Source: Hemileia vastatrix
Taxonomy: Eukaryota > Basidiomycota > Pucciniomycetes > Pucciniales > Zaghouaniaceae
Direction of reading: 5' to 3'
Assembly: GCA_030280995.1 (NCBI GenBank)
Contig: JASXTE010000016.1
Coordinates: forward strand, 21,858,001 to 21,922,000
Length of the DNA stretch: 64,000 bases
Shown: positions 9,899-20,349 of the stretch, piece after piece
Layout of the letters: each line of letters opens with the position of its first letter
Position numbering within the stretch: position 1 is the first letter of the stretch
Made by a program: the position numbers and the translations under genes
Notes under the pieces: generated by a model
Databases searched by the model: none
Seen by the model: the letters and a program-made list of their open reading frames with translations, nothing else
What the model was told of the DNA's origin: nothing

Positions 9899-11455
9899 TT
9901 AGAGGGTGTCAGTTCTAGAAAATCTGCACTTATTTAAGTGCCGATTTCCAAAATAAACTAGCCACAACATTGGTGGATTTCAAAATGAAATAAGTCACTT
10001 ATTTCACTCAAATTTGCACTTTCCCAAACAAAAGTGCTGATTTCATCATATAATCTCATTTCACCAATTTTTCAGTATCATCCCATTTATACACAGCACT
10101 CTTCAGAATAACACTTTATAACTCAAAACATACCATATAAGAGCCATGCCTTCCTTACTCTCAAATCATTTGTACCCAGTTTTAGACAGTTTTTCAGGAA
10201 TTCTCAGGAATTTTTCCCTAGAATGGTTCTTCTTATTTGAATATTGACTTTAATTCTGAATTTTCTGTTATAGTCTCTTTTTTTCAAGTCTCTTTGTTTT
10301 CCTTCATCAACTCAATATGAAATCACATATTTTCTGCAATTGCATAATTTTTCAGTCATTCTTTTTTTTCATCAATCATATTCATTCCCTCCTCTCCTCT
10401 TTCATCCCTCAAATAATTTGATCTCTATTGTTTTTTTACCTCATCTCTCCAGGAAAGTTGTTTTTTCATATTTACTTATATATTTGCTAATTATTTTTTT
10501 TCTTGTTTTTTGTATCTAAACTTTTTTAGTAAGTATTTAAATTTTAATTTTAAAGGTAAAATTAACCTTTTTTCTTCTCTCCCTCTTTTCTTTTTTTTTT
10601 AGCTCCATCATCCTACTCTTCATCCTTTCTTGGAATGGTCATTACTCCCCTTTTCCCCTATTTCACTTTTTTTAGTTCCATGTCATTGAAAAACATGCAC
10701 TGCACATTATTTAAGCATTTAACTTGCTCCATATACAATTTCCCCCAAATTACAACTTCACTCTTTCTCACTCTATTTTTCCAACCTTTAAATCAAGGTA
10801 AGACTCATCTCCTTTTTTATGTCCATATGATATCTCTTTCTTTCTATGAAAACTTCATACTTAAATATATGTGGGACTCATATCTTGATAACAGTGGACG
10901 TATTCAACTCCTCATGTTGTCATTTTTATTATCACTTTTCAAGTTTTTGTAAAATTTTTAAACAAAGACTTTAAATCAGGGAAAGGCTTATTTGAATATA
11001 ATTTCCTATTAAATAATTAATCTCCTGAATGCTATCTTTAATTTTCCACAAAAATATTTGAATTTGGTTCAGCGGTTGCTGAGATATTGACCTTTAAAGT
11101 TGAGTCTTATTTTGCCAATTTGACTTTTTTTCCTTCATGTTTTTATATAAAAATATAGGGTTAGGTTTATTTAAGTCACATGTCTTTTGATTAAATATTC
11201 TCCTGAAGCCTGTATCTCATTTCCCACAAATGGGTTTGAATTATGTTCAGTGGTTGCTGAGATTTTGACATTTAAATTTGAGCCTTTTTTTCTAAATTTC
11301 ACTTAATTTATTTCATGTTTTTATATTGCATATTTAGAGAATAAAGCTTCTGAAACTCTTATCTGATGATTATCTAGGCTTTTATTACCCTCTTTTTGGA
11401 ATTTTCATCATCACTTTTCAAGTTTTTGTGCAATTTTGAAAATCAGAGTCAGTAT

Positions 11456-11683
11456 CACCACACAATTTGGGGGGTGGACTTGTTAGCAAGTCCACAACCT
11501 TGGACTCAAACTCACCACAGATTTAACACAAATTGAGCTATTGAAAAAGTAACCATAAAATAAGGGATGAACACCAATAAGTAGAACAGTCTTAGGTGGG
11601 TGTTCAAGTAGAGTTCAGTATGGGTTCAGTATGAGTTCAGGTTGAGGACTTGCTATCAAGTACACCCCCTATATTTCATAGTG
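11456..11683 (+). mobile_element. MITE, CACCACACAAT family, copy 1
   Basis: This 228-bp element has inverted ends: CACCACACAATTTGGGGGG then GGACTTGTTAGCAAGTCC on the left, and on the right the inverse of CACTATGAAATATAGGGGG then TACTTGATAGCAAGTCC. TAT flanks both sides. It has no coding capacity. Compared with copy 2 (4200-4260), the insertion interrupts otherwise collinear transposon sequence. Confidence 0.8.
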
Positions 11684-11989
11684 TATAAGGGATAGTTTCA
11701 TTCAAATATACTTTCATTTTAGCTGAAGATACTTTTAAAGCCTATCTTTCATTTTCAAACATCCAAATTGAATTTGGTCCAGTGGTTGCTGAGATATTGA
11801 CCTTTAAAGTTGAGCCTTTTTTCAATTTCAAGTTTATTTATTTCATAATACATATCTTAACATTTACATCATGCATTTATCTTTCCTGATTCCATAAAAA
11901 ACCTTTTCATTACTTATTATTCTGAACTTTAATCAAGGTGTGTTTTTTTCTTTTTCTTACCATTTTCATATGTCTAACCCTTCACTCAT

Positions 11990-12600
11990 TTTTTCTGCTC
12001 TTATCAGATCAGTCAAAAGTTAGTCCAAAAAATCAACAAGGTAAAAAAGAAGGTAAAAGTAAAAAATTTAATAAAACTTTAGGTAGATCAAAAAATTATG
12101 AGGATTTGTAAAGTCTTCAAATATTTTTTATTTTTTCATAAATTTTTAATAAATAAAGCTGATATTTCAATTTACTAAACAAAAGTAATGAGCCAGAAAC
12201 CTTGTGTTGTATAAGTGGTAATAATGACAAAATTAAATTGTTTCATGGGGTTCATCTAGCCTATACTTTTTGAAATTCCTAAACTTAGTTTCTAGACTTG
12301 ATCTGCATTTTGGCTTGAGGAATTTTCATTACTTTAAAACTAGTAAATTTGATTTATCTTATCTATTTATTTATTAATTTATGGAATTATAATAAATTTT
12401 GGTGACTTTCACCCCTTACTTAAATAAAATTCAGGGGAGGTTATTACTAAATTTTCAAATCTGACATGCAAAATTGATGACTTAGAAAAATTTGGTGATA
12501 CCCACCCCTTGCTTCAATTAAATGCAGGGGAGGGTATTTTCAAATTTTTCAAAACAATATAAGATATAGAATTTTTTTGAATTAGCTTTGTTTAGAAATG
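11990..12600 (+). pseudogene. Tet-like gene 3' trace and shared downstream region
   Basis: AGATCAGTCAAAAGTTAGTC encodes the QISQKLVQKINKVKKK tail found at the end of the other Tet-like relics; nothing upstream of it is recognisable. The following 550 bp, including two CACCCCTT...CAGGGGAGG blocks, is an inverted match to 25190-25760. That region lies just beyond the stop of the minus-strand copy. So the 3' non-coding part is conserved even where the coding part is gone. Confidence 0.55.
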
Positions 12601-13180
12601 CAAATTGGTGGTGAGGTGATAAAATTATGTTGGTGATCAGGTTTTTTGCACAGGTTTCAGAATTATTTTACCATTTGAAGTTCCGAAAGTGCAGTATTTT
12701 AGATTCAAGTCAGAACAAATGGTGTTATCAGAATCACATGATATAGCTATTATTGATAAGATTAAAAGTAACTATTAAATTGGGAACCAAAAAGAATATC
12801 CATTTCCTCCTAGAGAAGACACATGACATTGAGCTTTTTGGAAACAGTAGTAATTCATTTTCTCAAAAGCATAATCATCATTACCAAAGCCAGTGGAAGT
12901 GGAAGTGAAATGAGCCTTTTTATATTTTTATTGATAATATTTTAACCTGTCCTTCACTTGCTTAAGATTGAGGTTAAATCTCCCTTTTTTTCTTTTTTAC
13001 TTTATTTGCCATCAACAAGAAGCCATTGACCTTTGATGAAGGTGGACATCTGATTTGTGTTAACTTCTCACATCCAAAAAATGCATCATAATTTGATTTA
13101 ATTTTAAGTATGTTAATAATGATGAGATAACCATCCTTTTTTAGCTGTACAGACTTTGATTTTTCAGGTGAGGGGCTTAC
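12601..13180. other. Interior of Tet-type element, no readable gene
   Basis: This is where the body of the convergent companion gene would be expected on the minus strand. I can read only scattered short frames with many stops, and no block I can align with confidence to the companion gene at 23773-24979. Confidence 0.4.
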
Positions 13181-13181
13181 A

Positions 13182-13412
13182 TTATGAGAAGACCTTTATG
13201 ATGAAGCTTTTTTTGAGTTGCCTTTTGAGTGTTGGATTCTCTGAAAAGTATTTTGAAACTTTTATGTTACAAAAAAAGAGATTAAGAGGTTGAAAACATA
13301 AAAAAAGAAGAAAAATAACATGCCTAGTTAAAATTTGGCAATAAAATATTTTCAATCTCAGTGAGGGATGTGTTCTGAGGCTTGATGAGAGGATTGAGGT
13401 CAGGGGTAACAT
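13182..13412 (-). pseudogene. Eroded start of companion gene in copy 3
   Basis: At the same distance from the terminal repeat as the ATG at 893, the minus strand reads LFRESNTQKATQKKLHHK, with ATA where the other copy has ATG. A long frame in another register covers the same DNA but looks like translated upstream non-coding sequence. Function unknown. Confidence 0.4.
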
Positions 13413-13619
13413 GTAAAAAGGGATGGGGTGGGAAAGGAAGCAATAATGTGGCTAATATGTGGTTCTGGAAAAGTAATTTGGAATAAAGTGCTGATTTGAA
13501 GTCATAACTGACACTCATTTTTGGAATAAGTGACTTTTTAGCAAAATTTAAGTGCTTATTTGCTCTGAAATCCTCACTTAAGTTATGTGCGGATCTACCA
13601 TAACTGACACCCCATATTA

Positions 13620-13820
13620 GGGGGTATCAAATTTAGTGGATTCACAATTAAATTGATTGAAGATAAAAATCCTTATAACCCAATTATTTTCTGCTATTGA
13701 TTTTGAAAATAGTTGATTTATTAGAAATTTTACATGTCAATGTTTGCCTCTAGTCTGACATTTTTATCCTCAATTTTTCATAACCACATTTTGGACAACT
13801 TCATGGATGTGCCATCTGCC
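13620..13820 (+). mobile_element. Left end of Tet-type transposon copy 4 (split by the chromovirus)
   Basis: TTA then GGGGGTATCAAATTTAGTGG begins directly after copy 3 ends. The TATCAAA variant of the end is also seen in the MITE at 46243 (GGGGGTATCAAAGTT) and, as TATCAATG, in the Harbinger element at 63031. The sequence runs 200 bp to the chromovirus LTR and resumes at 23574. There, about 200 bp further on, the companion gene starts on the plus strand, the same spacing as in copies 1 and 3. Confidence 0.6.
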
Positions 13821-14129
13821 TTTTAGGATTTGGTTGAGAGGTGAGGAGGAGGAGCACTATGGGCGCTATGCATTGTGAGAGGCAGATAAGGGGATATTTC
13901 ATAATGGGGTTATATGGGGCAAGCGCTGTGGAGCACTCCTCATTGGACAACTTATATAGTAATCCAGTTACTTCTTAGTCTCACTGCTGTATCAGCATAG
14001 TCAGTATTGTCTCACTGTTGGAAATCCCAACATAGTCATTATAGTTAGTCTCACAGCTTAGTAGCATAGTCAGTATGGTCCCAGGTTAGTTTCAGCGCTA
14101 GTAGTAGTCATCCCTCTTAGGTCTTAACA
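13821..14129 (+). repeat. 5' LTR of chromovirus E
   Basis: 309 bp, starting TTTTAGGATTTGG (the expected TG is mutated to TT) and ending TAGGTCTTAACA. It matches 23265-23573 with visible substitutions, including GCGC versus GTGC and TATTGTC versus CCCTTC. Both LTRs carry several TCAGCATAGTCAGT-like internal repeats. Confidence 0.93.
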
Positions 14130-14168
14130 TTTTGTCAAATCCTAATTGGTGCACTACTGATGAACAAT

Positions 14169-14660
14169 GAATCCCTCAGGTCAACCTGATGCAGCAACCC
14201 TTTCTGCAATGCAATAAAAAATTGACAGAATCATGGAACTTCTAGAGGAGGAATGGCCCTCATATCACAGCCCAACAGAAGCAGAACTGGACACTTCCAA
14301 AGCCAAGGCACAGACACAGCTTATGAAACCAGTGCCACTTGTTAAAGGCTCAAAAATTGCAGTCCCAGAAATCTTTGATGGAAAGTAAGGACCCTGGGGA
14401 AGATCAGTAAACATCACATGTAAAACTTTATGTTCTGCTAAACATTCATCAGTTCCCAGATGAGCAATAAAAAATTGGGTTCACAATATCTTACCTCACA
14501 GATGAGGCAGAATTCTGGGCAAGGACATATACAAAGGAACTCCTTGGAAATGGTGAGCCAGAAACAACTTTCCATCAGTTCATGGAAGCTATTGAACTGG
14601 CCTTTTTCAACCCCAATGTGGCCACAACCTTTGAGAATTCTCTCAACACAGGGTAAAATA
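14169..14660 (+). pseudogene. gag: gag N-terminal part of chromovirus E
   Basis: The frame begins at MNPSGQPDAATLSAMQ, has a stop, then continues RIMELLEEEWPS, IAVPEIFDGK and, after a further frameshift, YTKELLGNGEPETTFHQFM, AIELAFFNPNVATTFEN. This is the usual capsid layout (a proline-rich start, an FDGK motif, then the retrotransposon-gag helices). Reading breaks near 14660 and related gag sequence resumes at about 18790, so the intervening DNA is foreign to gag. Confidence 0.75.
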
Positions 14661-15059
14661 AAAGACAACTTGTAGGCAAGTTGTTTTTTTGTCCCTCAGA
14701 CTACCCCAAGAGTAACCTCAGTAGTAACTCCAGTGGCCCTATTTTTTTTGGAAGAATGGTTTCCTCATGAATCAAGGATCAAAATTTTTATCATCTATGG
14801 ATCAATTTTCCTTGAAAAATGTAAATCAGGAGTTGGCATCAGTCAAGAATTTTCCAGTAAAAAAATATATGAATACCAAATTTCTTTAAAAAAAGACATA
14901 CTTATCTTATTTTTTATTTTATATATTTTTGGAATAATTTCATAAATTTTTCCACTTGTATCAAATTTTTTATTCAATTTTTAAAATTTATTAAGCTTTT
15001 ATTTTAATTTCTGCTGATTATTAAAATCATTTCTTAATTTTATAATGATAATCAGAATT
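14661..15059. other. Insertion in gag, left part, no gene
   Basis: Contains a short palindrome, ACAACTTGTAGGCAAGTTGT, near 14670 and increasingly T-rich sequence leading into the foldback element. The short open frames here have no recognisable product. Confidence 0.45.
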
Positions 15060-16010
15060 TTTAGCATTGTTAGATTTTTTTAGATTTTTTTTGGCCTTTA
15101 AAAATTTTTTATGAATTTTTAAGAATTCAATAGCACTTCATTTAAGTTTTTTAAATTTTTTTGAATTTTAGGAATCTTTTTTAAACAAATTGCATTTTTT
15201 TTGGATTTTTTTGAAGTTTTTTAAAGTTTTCTGAAGTTTTCTGAATTTTATAGATTTTTATAGATTTTTTTTAGTATTTCTAAATTTTTTTCGAACTTTT
15301 TTGAATTTTTTGACTTTTTTTGACTCTTTTTGAATTTTTTTGAATTTTTTAAAATTTTTTTGAATTTTTTTGAGATTTTCAAATTTTTTTTTGGTATTTT
15401 TTGGTATTTTTTGGTGTTTTTTGAATTTTTTGAATTTTTTTGGAGTTTTTTTACATTTTTTTATGTTTCTTTTGATGTTTTTGGTTTTTTTTCATTTTTT
15501 TTCATTTTTTCTCACTGTTTTAATGCTTGAATTGAAGTTGAAGTCACGTGCCAAAAAGATGCAGCATCTTTTCAAGTATATGACTTGAATTGTGATTGAA
15601 GTCACATGCCAAAAAGATGCTGTGTCTTTTCAAGCACAAGGCTGGAACCTAATTCCTCAGTGCAGATTGTTAGATGGACCACAAGAAATATAATTCTGTG
15701 AGAATTTGTGGTCCATCTGGCAAATTTCACTAGAGGAATTGGAATCAAGTCATGTGCTTGAAAAGATGCTGCGTCTTTTTGGCACGTGACTTGATTCCTA
15801 TTCAAGCATTAAAACAATCAAAAAAATCAAAACAATGCCAAAAAAAATATTACATCCAAAAAATTCCCCAAAAAATTGAAAAAATTCACAAAAAGTTCAA
15901 AAAAGTTCAAAAAAATTCACAAGATCACAAAATCATTTAAAAGAAATCAAAAATCTTATTTTTATAGAAAAAAATTCCAAAAAATTTAACTAAATTATAA
16001 AATTTATAAA
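15060..16010. repeat. Large foldback repeat with T-rich left arm and A-rich right arm
   Basis: The left arm (about 15100-15660) is almost pure TTTTTTGAA-like steps of 9-11 nt. The right arm (about 15700-16010) mirrors it with CAAAAAA steps. Near the centre the arms are precise. GTCACATGCCAAAAAGATGC (15600 on) pairs with GCATCTTTTTGGCA-type sequence at 15753-15790. TAATGCTTGAA (15523) pairs with TTCAAGCATTA (15802). An inner 13-bp stem, AGATGGACCACAA/TTGTGGTCCATCT, closes the loop. The left arm also has a direct duplication of the GTCACRTGCCAAAAAGATGC unit. No protein is encoded. Confidence 0.85.
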
Positions 16011-16970
16011 AAGTGTCTAAACATTAATAATGATTTTTTTTAAATAAAGTTACATCAAAAGAAGGCACACAGCATCCATTTTTTTAAGACATGAAATTTT
16101 GAAGAATGATAAAAAATTTATGAAAAATATAGATTATAGTAACTTTTTCCTCAAAAAAACTTCTTTATATAATTCTTATTGAATAATGAGCAAGTATGTG
16201 GTTCATAAATTAAAAATGAAAAAATATATGATTATGGGGTATCATGGGAATGAAAAAAGCAACAATGAGTGCTAAGTATGGCAAAAAAATTTATTTCATT
16301 AACAAATCAAGATAGTCAAAACTTTAGGAAGGATGTCAGTTTCTTTTAATAAAACTTAGACGTTTTCAATAAGACTAAGTTGACACATTGTCAGCCCTTT
16401 CTTAGCCCCAAGTTGGGCCTGGTGGGGGCCCCAGGGGGTGAAAAAAGGGCTAATAAAAATTTACGCAGGATAAAAATTGGTCAAAATGTAAGTATTTATG
16501 GAGGTAGACAAAAATTTTCCTTTATTTTTCTGTTATTATTTTTATTTTATTTCATTTTTATTTAAAATAAATGCTTTTGTAAAATTTTAATCTACATTTT
16601 TTTAAAAGCACACTTTCATAAACTAAACATGTGTTTGATTATTCATGGTGACTTTGTAATAGGGTAAAATGATATATTTCTTAAAAAAATATTTCTGGGA
16701 TGTCAAAGGAATGGAAAAATCAATTTGAGAATTGAAAAAAATTGACAATAATTTCATTTAAATCCATTAGTATTTAAATTATTTCATTCAATCATATCAA
16801 GTTTATGTTTTCAACTTCTGGTACATCATGGATAAAAATTTTTCCAATTTACATGGGACAAATCAATTTTATTAGATAATGTAAAATCTTAATACTATGG
16901 TGCTAAAAGGAAACCAAAATTTTATTGAAAATATTTTTGAATAAGGTTTTGTAATTATTCAGGCTGAATG
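16011..16970. other. Insertion in gag, middle part, no gene
   Basis: AT-rich sequence with a small GC-richer patch at 16400-16450 (GGGCCTGGTGGGGGCCCCAG). GGGGTATCATGGG at 16216-16228 resembles the transposon termini but lacks a partner, so I do not call an end. No coding frame is recognised. Confidence 0.45.
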
Positions 16971-17612
16971 AATTCAACATGCAAAATAAAACCATTCCAA
17001 GTGAATTAAACATGAAACTTGATCATTTTGAGAGTACAAAAAAATTATAAGGGTTGTGTTGAGAAATTTTAGAGTGTTATTGGCATAATGGTGGAGCATA
17101 TCCCAGTGGAAAATATGTTTTGTGAATCAAGGGGGGGAGATCTGATATGAGTTCAGTATTTTCTTCTTCATAAATATCTTACTACTCATCTTTCAAATCA
17201 GCTAGGATATTATGAGGTATTACGCAAGTCATTATCCAATAATTTCTAGTTTTGATGTCCATCTTTTTTGAAATTGGATTCCAAGCTCCTGGAGACTAGA
17301 AAATCTTCCCTTTAAAATTCCAATAGAATTTTCAATTCATACTCTTGACTGTGCAAGGTGATAATTAAAAGTTTTTTATTGGTTCATTTTATAAATTTAC
17401 ACCTCTGAAAGCAGGTATAATGTACTTTCCACTTGCATATGCTGAGTTAATGAGGATATACTGGGATTCATCAAAGTATGAGTCAGTATTTTGAGAGATT
17501 CTCATTCTTTTGAAAATGGAAGAATCATGAAATGAGCCAGGGCATCCACAATGAAAACCAATAAGTTTTTTATAGAAATCACACACAAGTTGAATGGCAA
17601 TAGATTTCCTAG
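16971..17612 (-). pseudogene. Harbinger-type DDE transposase fragment (copy 2)
   Basis: A 642-bp block is nearly identical to 27944-28585 and has different sequence on both sides. The minus strand encodes RKSIAIQLVCDFYKK, GFHCGCPGSFHDSSIFKRM, ESQYILINSAYASGKYIIPA and, after a stop, IENSIGILKGRFSSLQELG. These are the DDE_Tnp_4-type blocks with the final catalytic glutamate in IEN. The usual catalytic aspartate before SAY is asparagine. A stop just before IEN and a later frameshift are shared with the other copy. It is a fragment lacking the first third of the domain. Confidence 0.8.
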
Positions 17613-18786
17613 ATTTTTTGATGTTAATTGTGGATGAAAATTTTTTTTCACCATGAAAAAATACATTGACATATAAACTTCAGATATAAAAATTTATTCA
17701 AATTTTTAAATATTCTTTGCTTTGATATATTATTTACACTTAGTTTTTTACTATAAGAAAAAAAATTGGCACCTGCTAGAAGGTCCATATTATTTCCTGA
17801 AGTATAGAAGTTCAGTTGGGGGGAGACACCTTCTAGCATGTGAGATAACATATTTTAGATGAATATTGTTACATATACAGAAGAATCCATCCCAACTATT
17901 TTATTCATTAAAAAAAATTCATGTATGTGAAAAATACTTCCAAAAAATTTACCTGACTTTGTTCTTCAGTAATGTAAATTTGATTGGTTTTATAAATATG
18001 GGGGTGTTCTTTCTGTTGAAATTTCAAATTTTCAGAACCTTTTTTAATTTCAATGGATGCACAACTTATAGACATATTTTTTATGGAATATTAAATCAAT
18101 TAGTCTTAAATATTAAAAATTTTCATGGATTAGTGAAAACACATTTCTCTATGCAAATTTCTACTAGCTTCAATAATATAAAAATTAAATAAAATAGACC
18201 AAATTTTGATGTTGTAAGGGTTTATTAAAATAATAAAATATATTCTTATAATTATCTGGTAAATTTCGTATTCCTCACAAATTTCAGAACTGATTTTTGG
18301 CTGCATAGGGTTTCAAAAATCAACTTGACTTTTAATCAAATCTGTTATTCTTCTTCAAGAAAATTAAGAACATTTCTACTCATAAAGCTATATTCATAAA
18401 TGATGCTTTACCATTTTGATATGTTTATTCAAATTTATTCTTCCAATAAGTATCTATCAATATTGAAAGATTAAAAGCAGAGTAGCTTATGATGGAAAAT
18501 TATATGAGTGAGGAGGATTATTAAATGTAAATTTGTCTTCCAAATAGGATTAGCCATTCAAACAAGCAATTAGTTACACCTTTGGAATTAGGCAAAAATA
18601 CTGTTTGAAATTTTCCAAGGTTTTTGGTTTAAATGAGTTATTTGAGTATTGCAATGTGCTTACCATTTGAAATCTCTTTTGAAAGAGTCACTGATGAATC
18701 AGTTTTCCAAATTATTTGAAATCACTTTTGTAACTTTTATCTGTACAAAGCTAAAATACTAAAAATAGGGCTCCTTGAAGGTTACT
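17613..18786. other. Insertion in gag, right part, no gene recognised
   Basis: AT-rich DNA. The longest open frame (17866-18192, plus) gives a hydrophobic, low-complexity peptide with no family I recognise and no repeat partner in the window. I regard it as non-coding. Confidence 0.45.
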
Positions 18787-19300
18787 TTATAGAATACTCT
18801 ATGATTGCTCAAAAATGACTTGCCTGCCAGTCATCTTTTATTTCACACTGTGCAACCAGTTGTGATACAAACACTCTGTCCCCAAATATGTGTCAGAACT
18901 CCAGGGCCATTCCAGCTATGTTACAACATGGGGAGAGGTAGCACTCATGTTTCACTTCAGAAATGGGCTCTACCAAAAAATCAGGAACAACCTAATCAGT
19001 CACCCTTGTCAAACCACCCTCCAAGCACTCATGAAGCTGGCCACCCAAATTTAAAACAACTTTATGCATCAGCAGATGGATGGTTGGAGTGGCCCCTGTC
19101 TGTGGCACAACTATACCTCATCAAGTGGGGTCAGTGCCAGGGGCCCAAATGCCATAGACATTGATGCAGTACATGCATGTGGCACTAGTGGAAAAAAAAG
19201 CTATCTGATGAGGAATAACAGAGGTGTATGAGTAGAGGGCTGTCCCTCCAATGTGGGAGTGGTGGTCATCTTGAAAGGGAATTTAGAGGAAAAATAAGGT
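18787..19300 (+). pseudogene. gag: gag C-terminal part with eroded zinc knuckle
   Basis: Reading resumes with KNDLPASHLL and runs to a stretch equivalent to PNAMDIDAV (in two frames here), then KKLSDEE, RCMSRGLSLQCGSGGHLERE. The last part is a CCHC knuckle in which one cysteine is lost (CGSGGHLEREF). The layout, with an xAMDIDA motif followed by an E-rich turn and the knuckle, is typical of basidiomycete chromovirus Gag. Several stops interrupt it. Confidence 0.75.
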
Positions 19301-19465
19301 TTAGTGAGGTGGAGGATAGTGCAGGAAAGGTGCAGGTAAAAGACAGTGCTTGAGAGTGAAGGTTGTGCCCTGAAAGAGCATATTAAAGGGAAAGGATAAC
19401 AGGTAATTAGTAGAAGAATTATAAGCTTGTAAGTCACTTGAAGTAAATGATAATTGCATTATACT

Positions 19466-19780
19466 AAAATTTACTTTAATGACACTTGTTGCCACAACAA
19501 ATGTACAAGCCCTACTAGACTGTAGGGCCACAGACTGTTTTATTTCTAACAAGTTTTTACAGAGAAATAAAAAGAAAAAAAGAAAGTTTTGACCATCCTA
19601 GGCATTAAATTATGTTTGACAGATCCACAAGCAGGGGAGGAGAAGTAAGATAAAAGGTTTCTTTAAGGTTTTGGTGTGACAGAAGAGAGTTACAGTGAAG
19701 TGAATATGCAGAAAACCTGAAAGACCAGTATGACATAGTACTAGGGACAACATGGCTACACCTGTATAACCCACAAATTG
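19466..19780 (+). pseudogene. Retroviral-type aspartic protease remnant
   Basis: TTNVQALLDCRATDCFISNKF corresponds to the active-site loop, in which the usual D-S-G is DCR; then ILGIKLCLTDPQ and, after frameshifts, a D-I-V-LGTTWLHLYNPQIEW stretch, the ILGxxWL flap-end block of gypsy proteases. The loss of the active-site glycine means it could not cleave Gag-Pol. Confidence 0.7.
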
Positions 19781-19803
19781 AATGGAAGAAAAAGAAGGCT
19801 CAG

Positions 19804-20321
19804 ATGGGAAGTAAAGGGGATGCTGGCACTAAAGTATCAGCCCCCTGGCCCCCTCAGGGGTCAGGGGCACAACCCAGAAAGTCTTCTGATGTTTTGTTAT
19901 CACCAGTTGACTTTCCACCAGAATTAATGCTTCCTCTTGATTTTAAGCAGCAGAATGGGGATGGGGCACCAACAGGAAGCACTGGGGAGGATCAGAAAGG
20001 GGGTAAATGCACCAAAAAGAGGAGAAGGCACAACAAAGAAAAGGGAAGGCAAAAGATGGAAAGGTGGATGGTGCAGAGAAATTATTTGTCCCCTGGCCTC
20101 TGAAGGGTTCAGGGGCCCCTCCCGGTGAGTCTCCTGGTGTTTTATTATCTTCAGTATACTTGCCACAAGAGCTGGAACTTTCTCTTGATGCTAAGTTTCA
20201 GGACTTGGAGGGGGTGCTGAAGGAAGAAGAGGAACTGGAGTGCAACACAACAGCTTGGGACATATCTGCAAATATTTCAGCCACATTCCAGTCCTCAAAG
20301 CCAACAAAAAGCCCTAAGTAA
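19804..20321 (+). pseudogene. Protease-RT linker with internal duplication
   Basis: Two related segments of about 110 bp (19838-19950 and 20090-20200) encode PWPPQGSGAQPRKSSDVLLS and WPLKGSGAPPGESPGVLLSS, each followed by a (P/Q)(P/Q)EL...L.LD motif. Between them is a lysine/arginine-rich stretch (KKRRRHNKEKGRQK). This lies where chromovirus Pol has a variable linker between protease and reverse transcriptase. It is open for long stretches, but in two overlapping frames. Confidence 0.55.
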
Positions 20322-20349
20322 ATGGTTCCTGAGGCTTATTTGTAATTTT

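Larger units (their letters stand above)
9902..13613 (+). mobile_element. Tet-type DNA transposon with both terminal inverted repeats (copy 3)
   Basis: Left end GAGGGTGTCAGTT...AATCTGCACTTA (9902-9945) and right end reading inward GGGGTGTCAGTT...GATCCGCAC (13570-13613) are imperfect inverted repeats of about 40-45 bp. TTA precedes the left end. The right flank (ATATTA) is not an exact duplication of it. Interior order: leader exon-like block (10600-10800, ending AATCAAG|GTAAGA), intron repeats, a short Tet-like C-terminal trace near 12000-12045 and a shared 3' region (12060-12600). On the minus strand at the right end is the eroded start of the companion gene. No transposase is inside, so it would depend on one supplied elsewhere. 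A MITE (11456-11683) has inserted in it. Confidence 0.7.

Noticed and set aside
14130..14160. Primer binding site ATTGGTGCACTACTGA after the chromovirus E LTR
   Set aside because: It contains TGG but lies about 16 bp from the LTR end, and I cannot match it to a tRNA with confidence.
16214..16230. GGGGTATCATGGG as the end of a Harbinger-type element
   Set aside because: The motif diverges after nine bases, lacks the preceding TTA, and no inverted partner is found within the insertion.
17866..18192. 108-residue plus-strand open frame
   Set aside because: Low-complexity, hydrophobic, no family resemblance and no second copy; expected by chance in AT-rich DNA.
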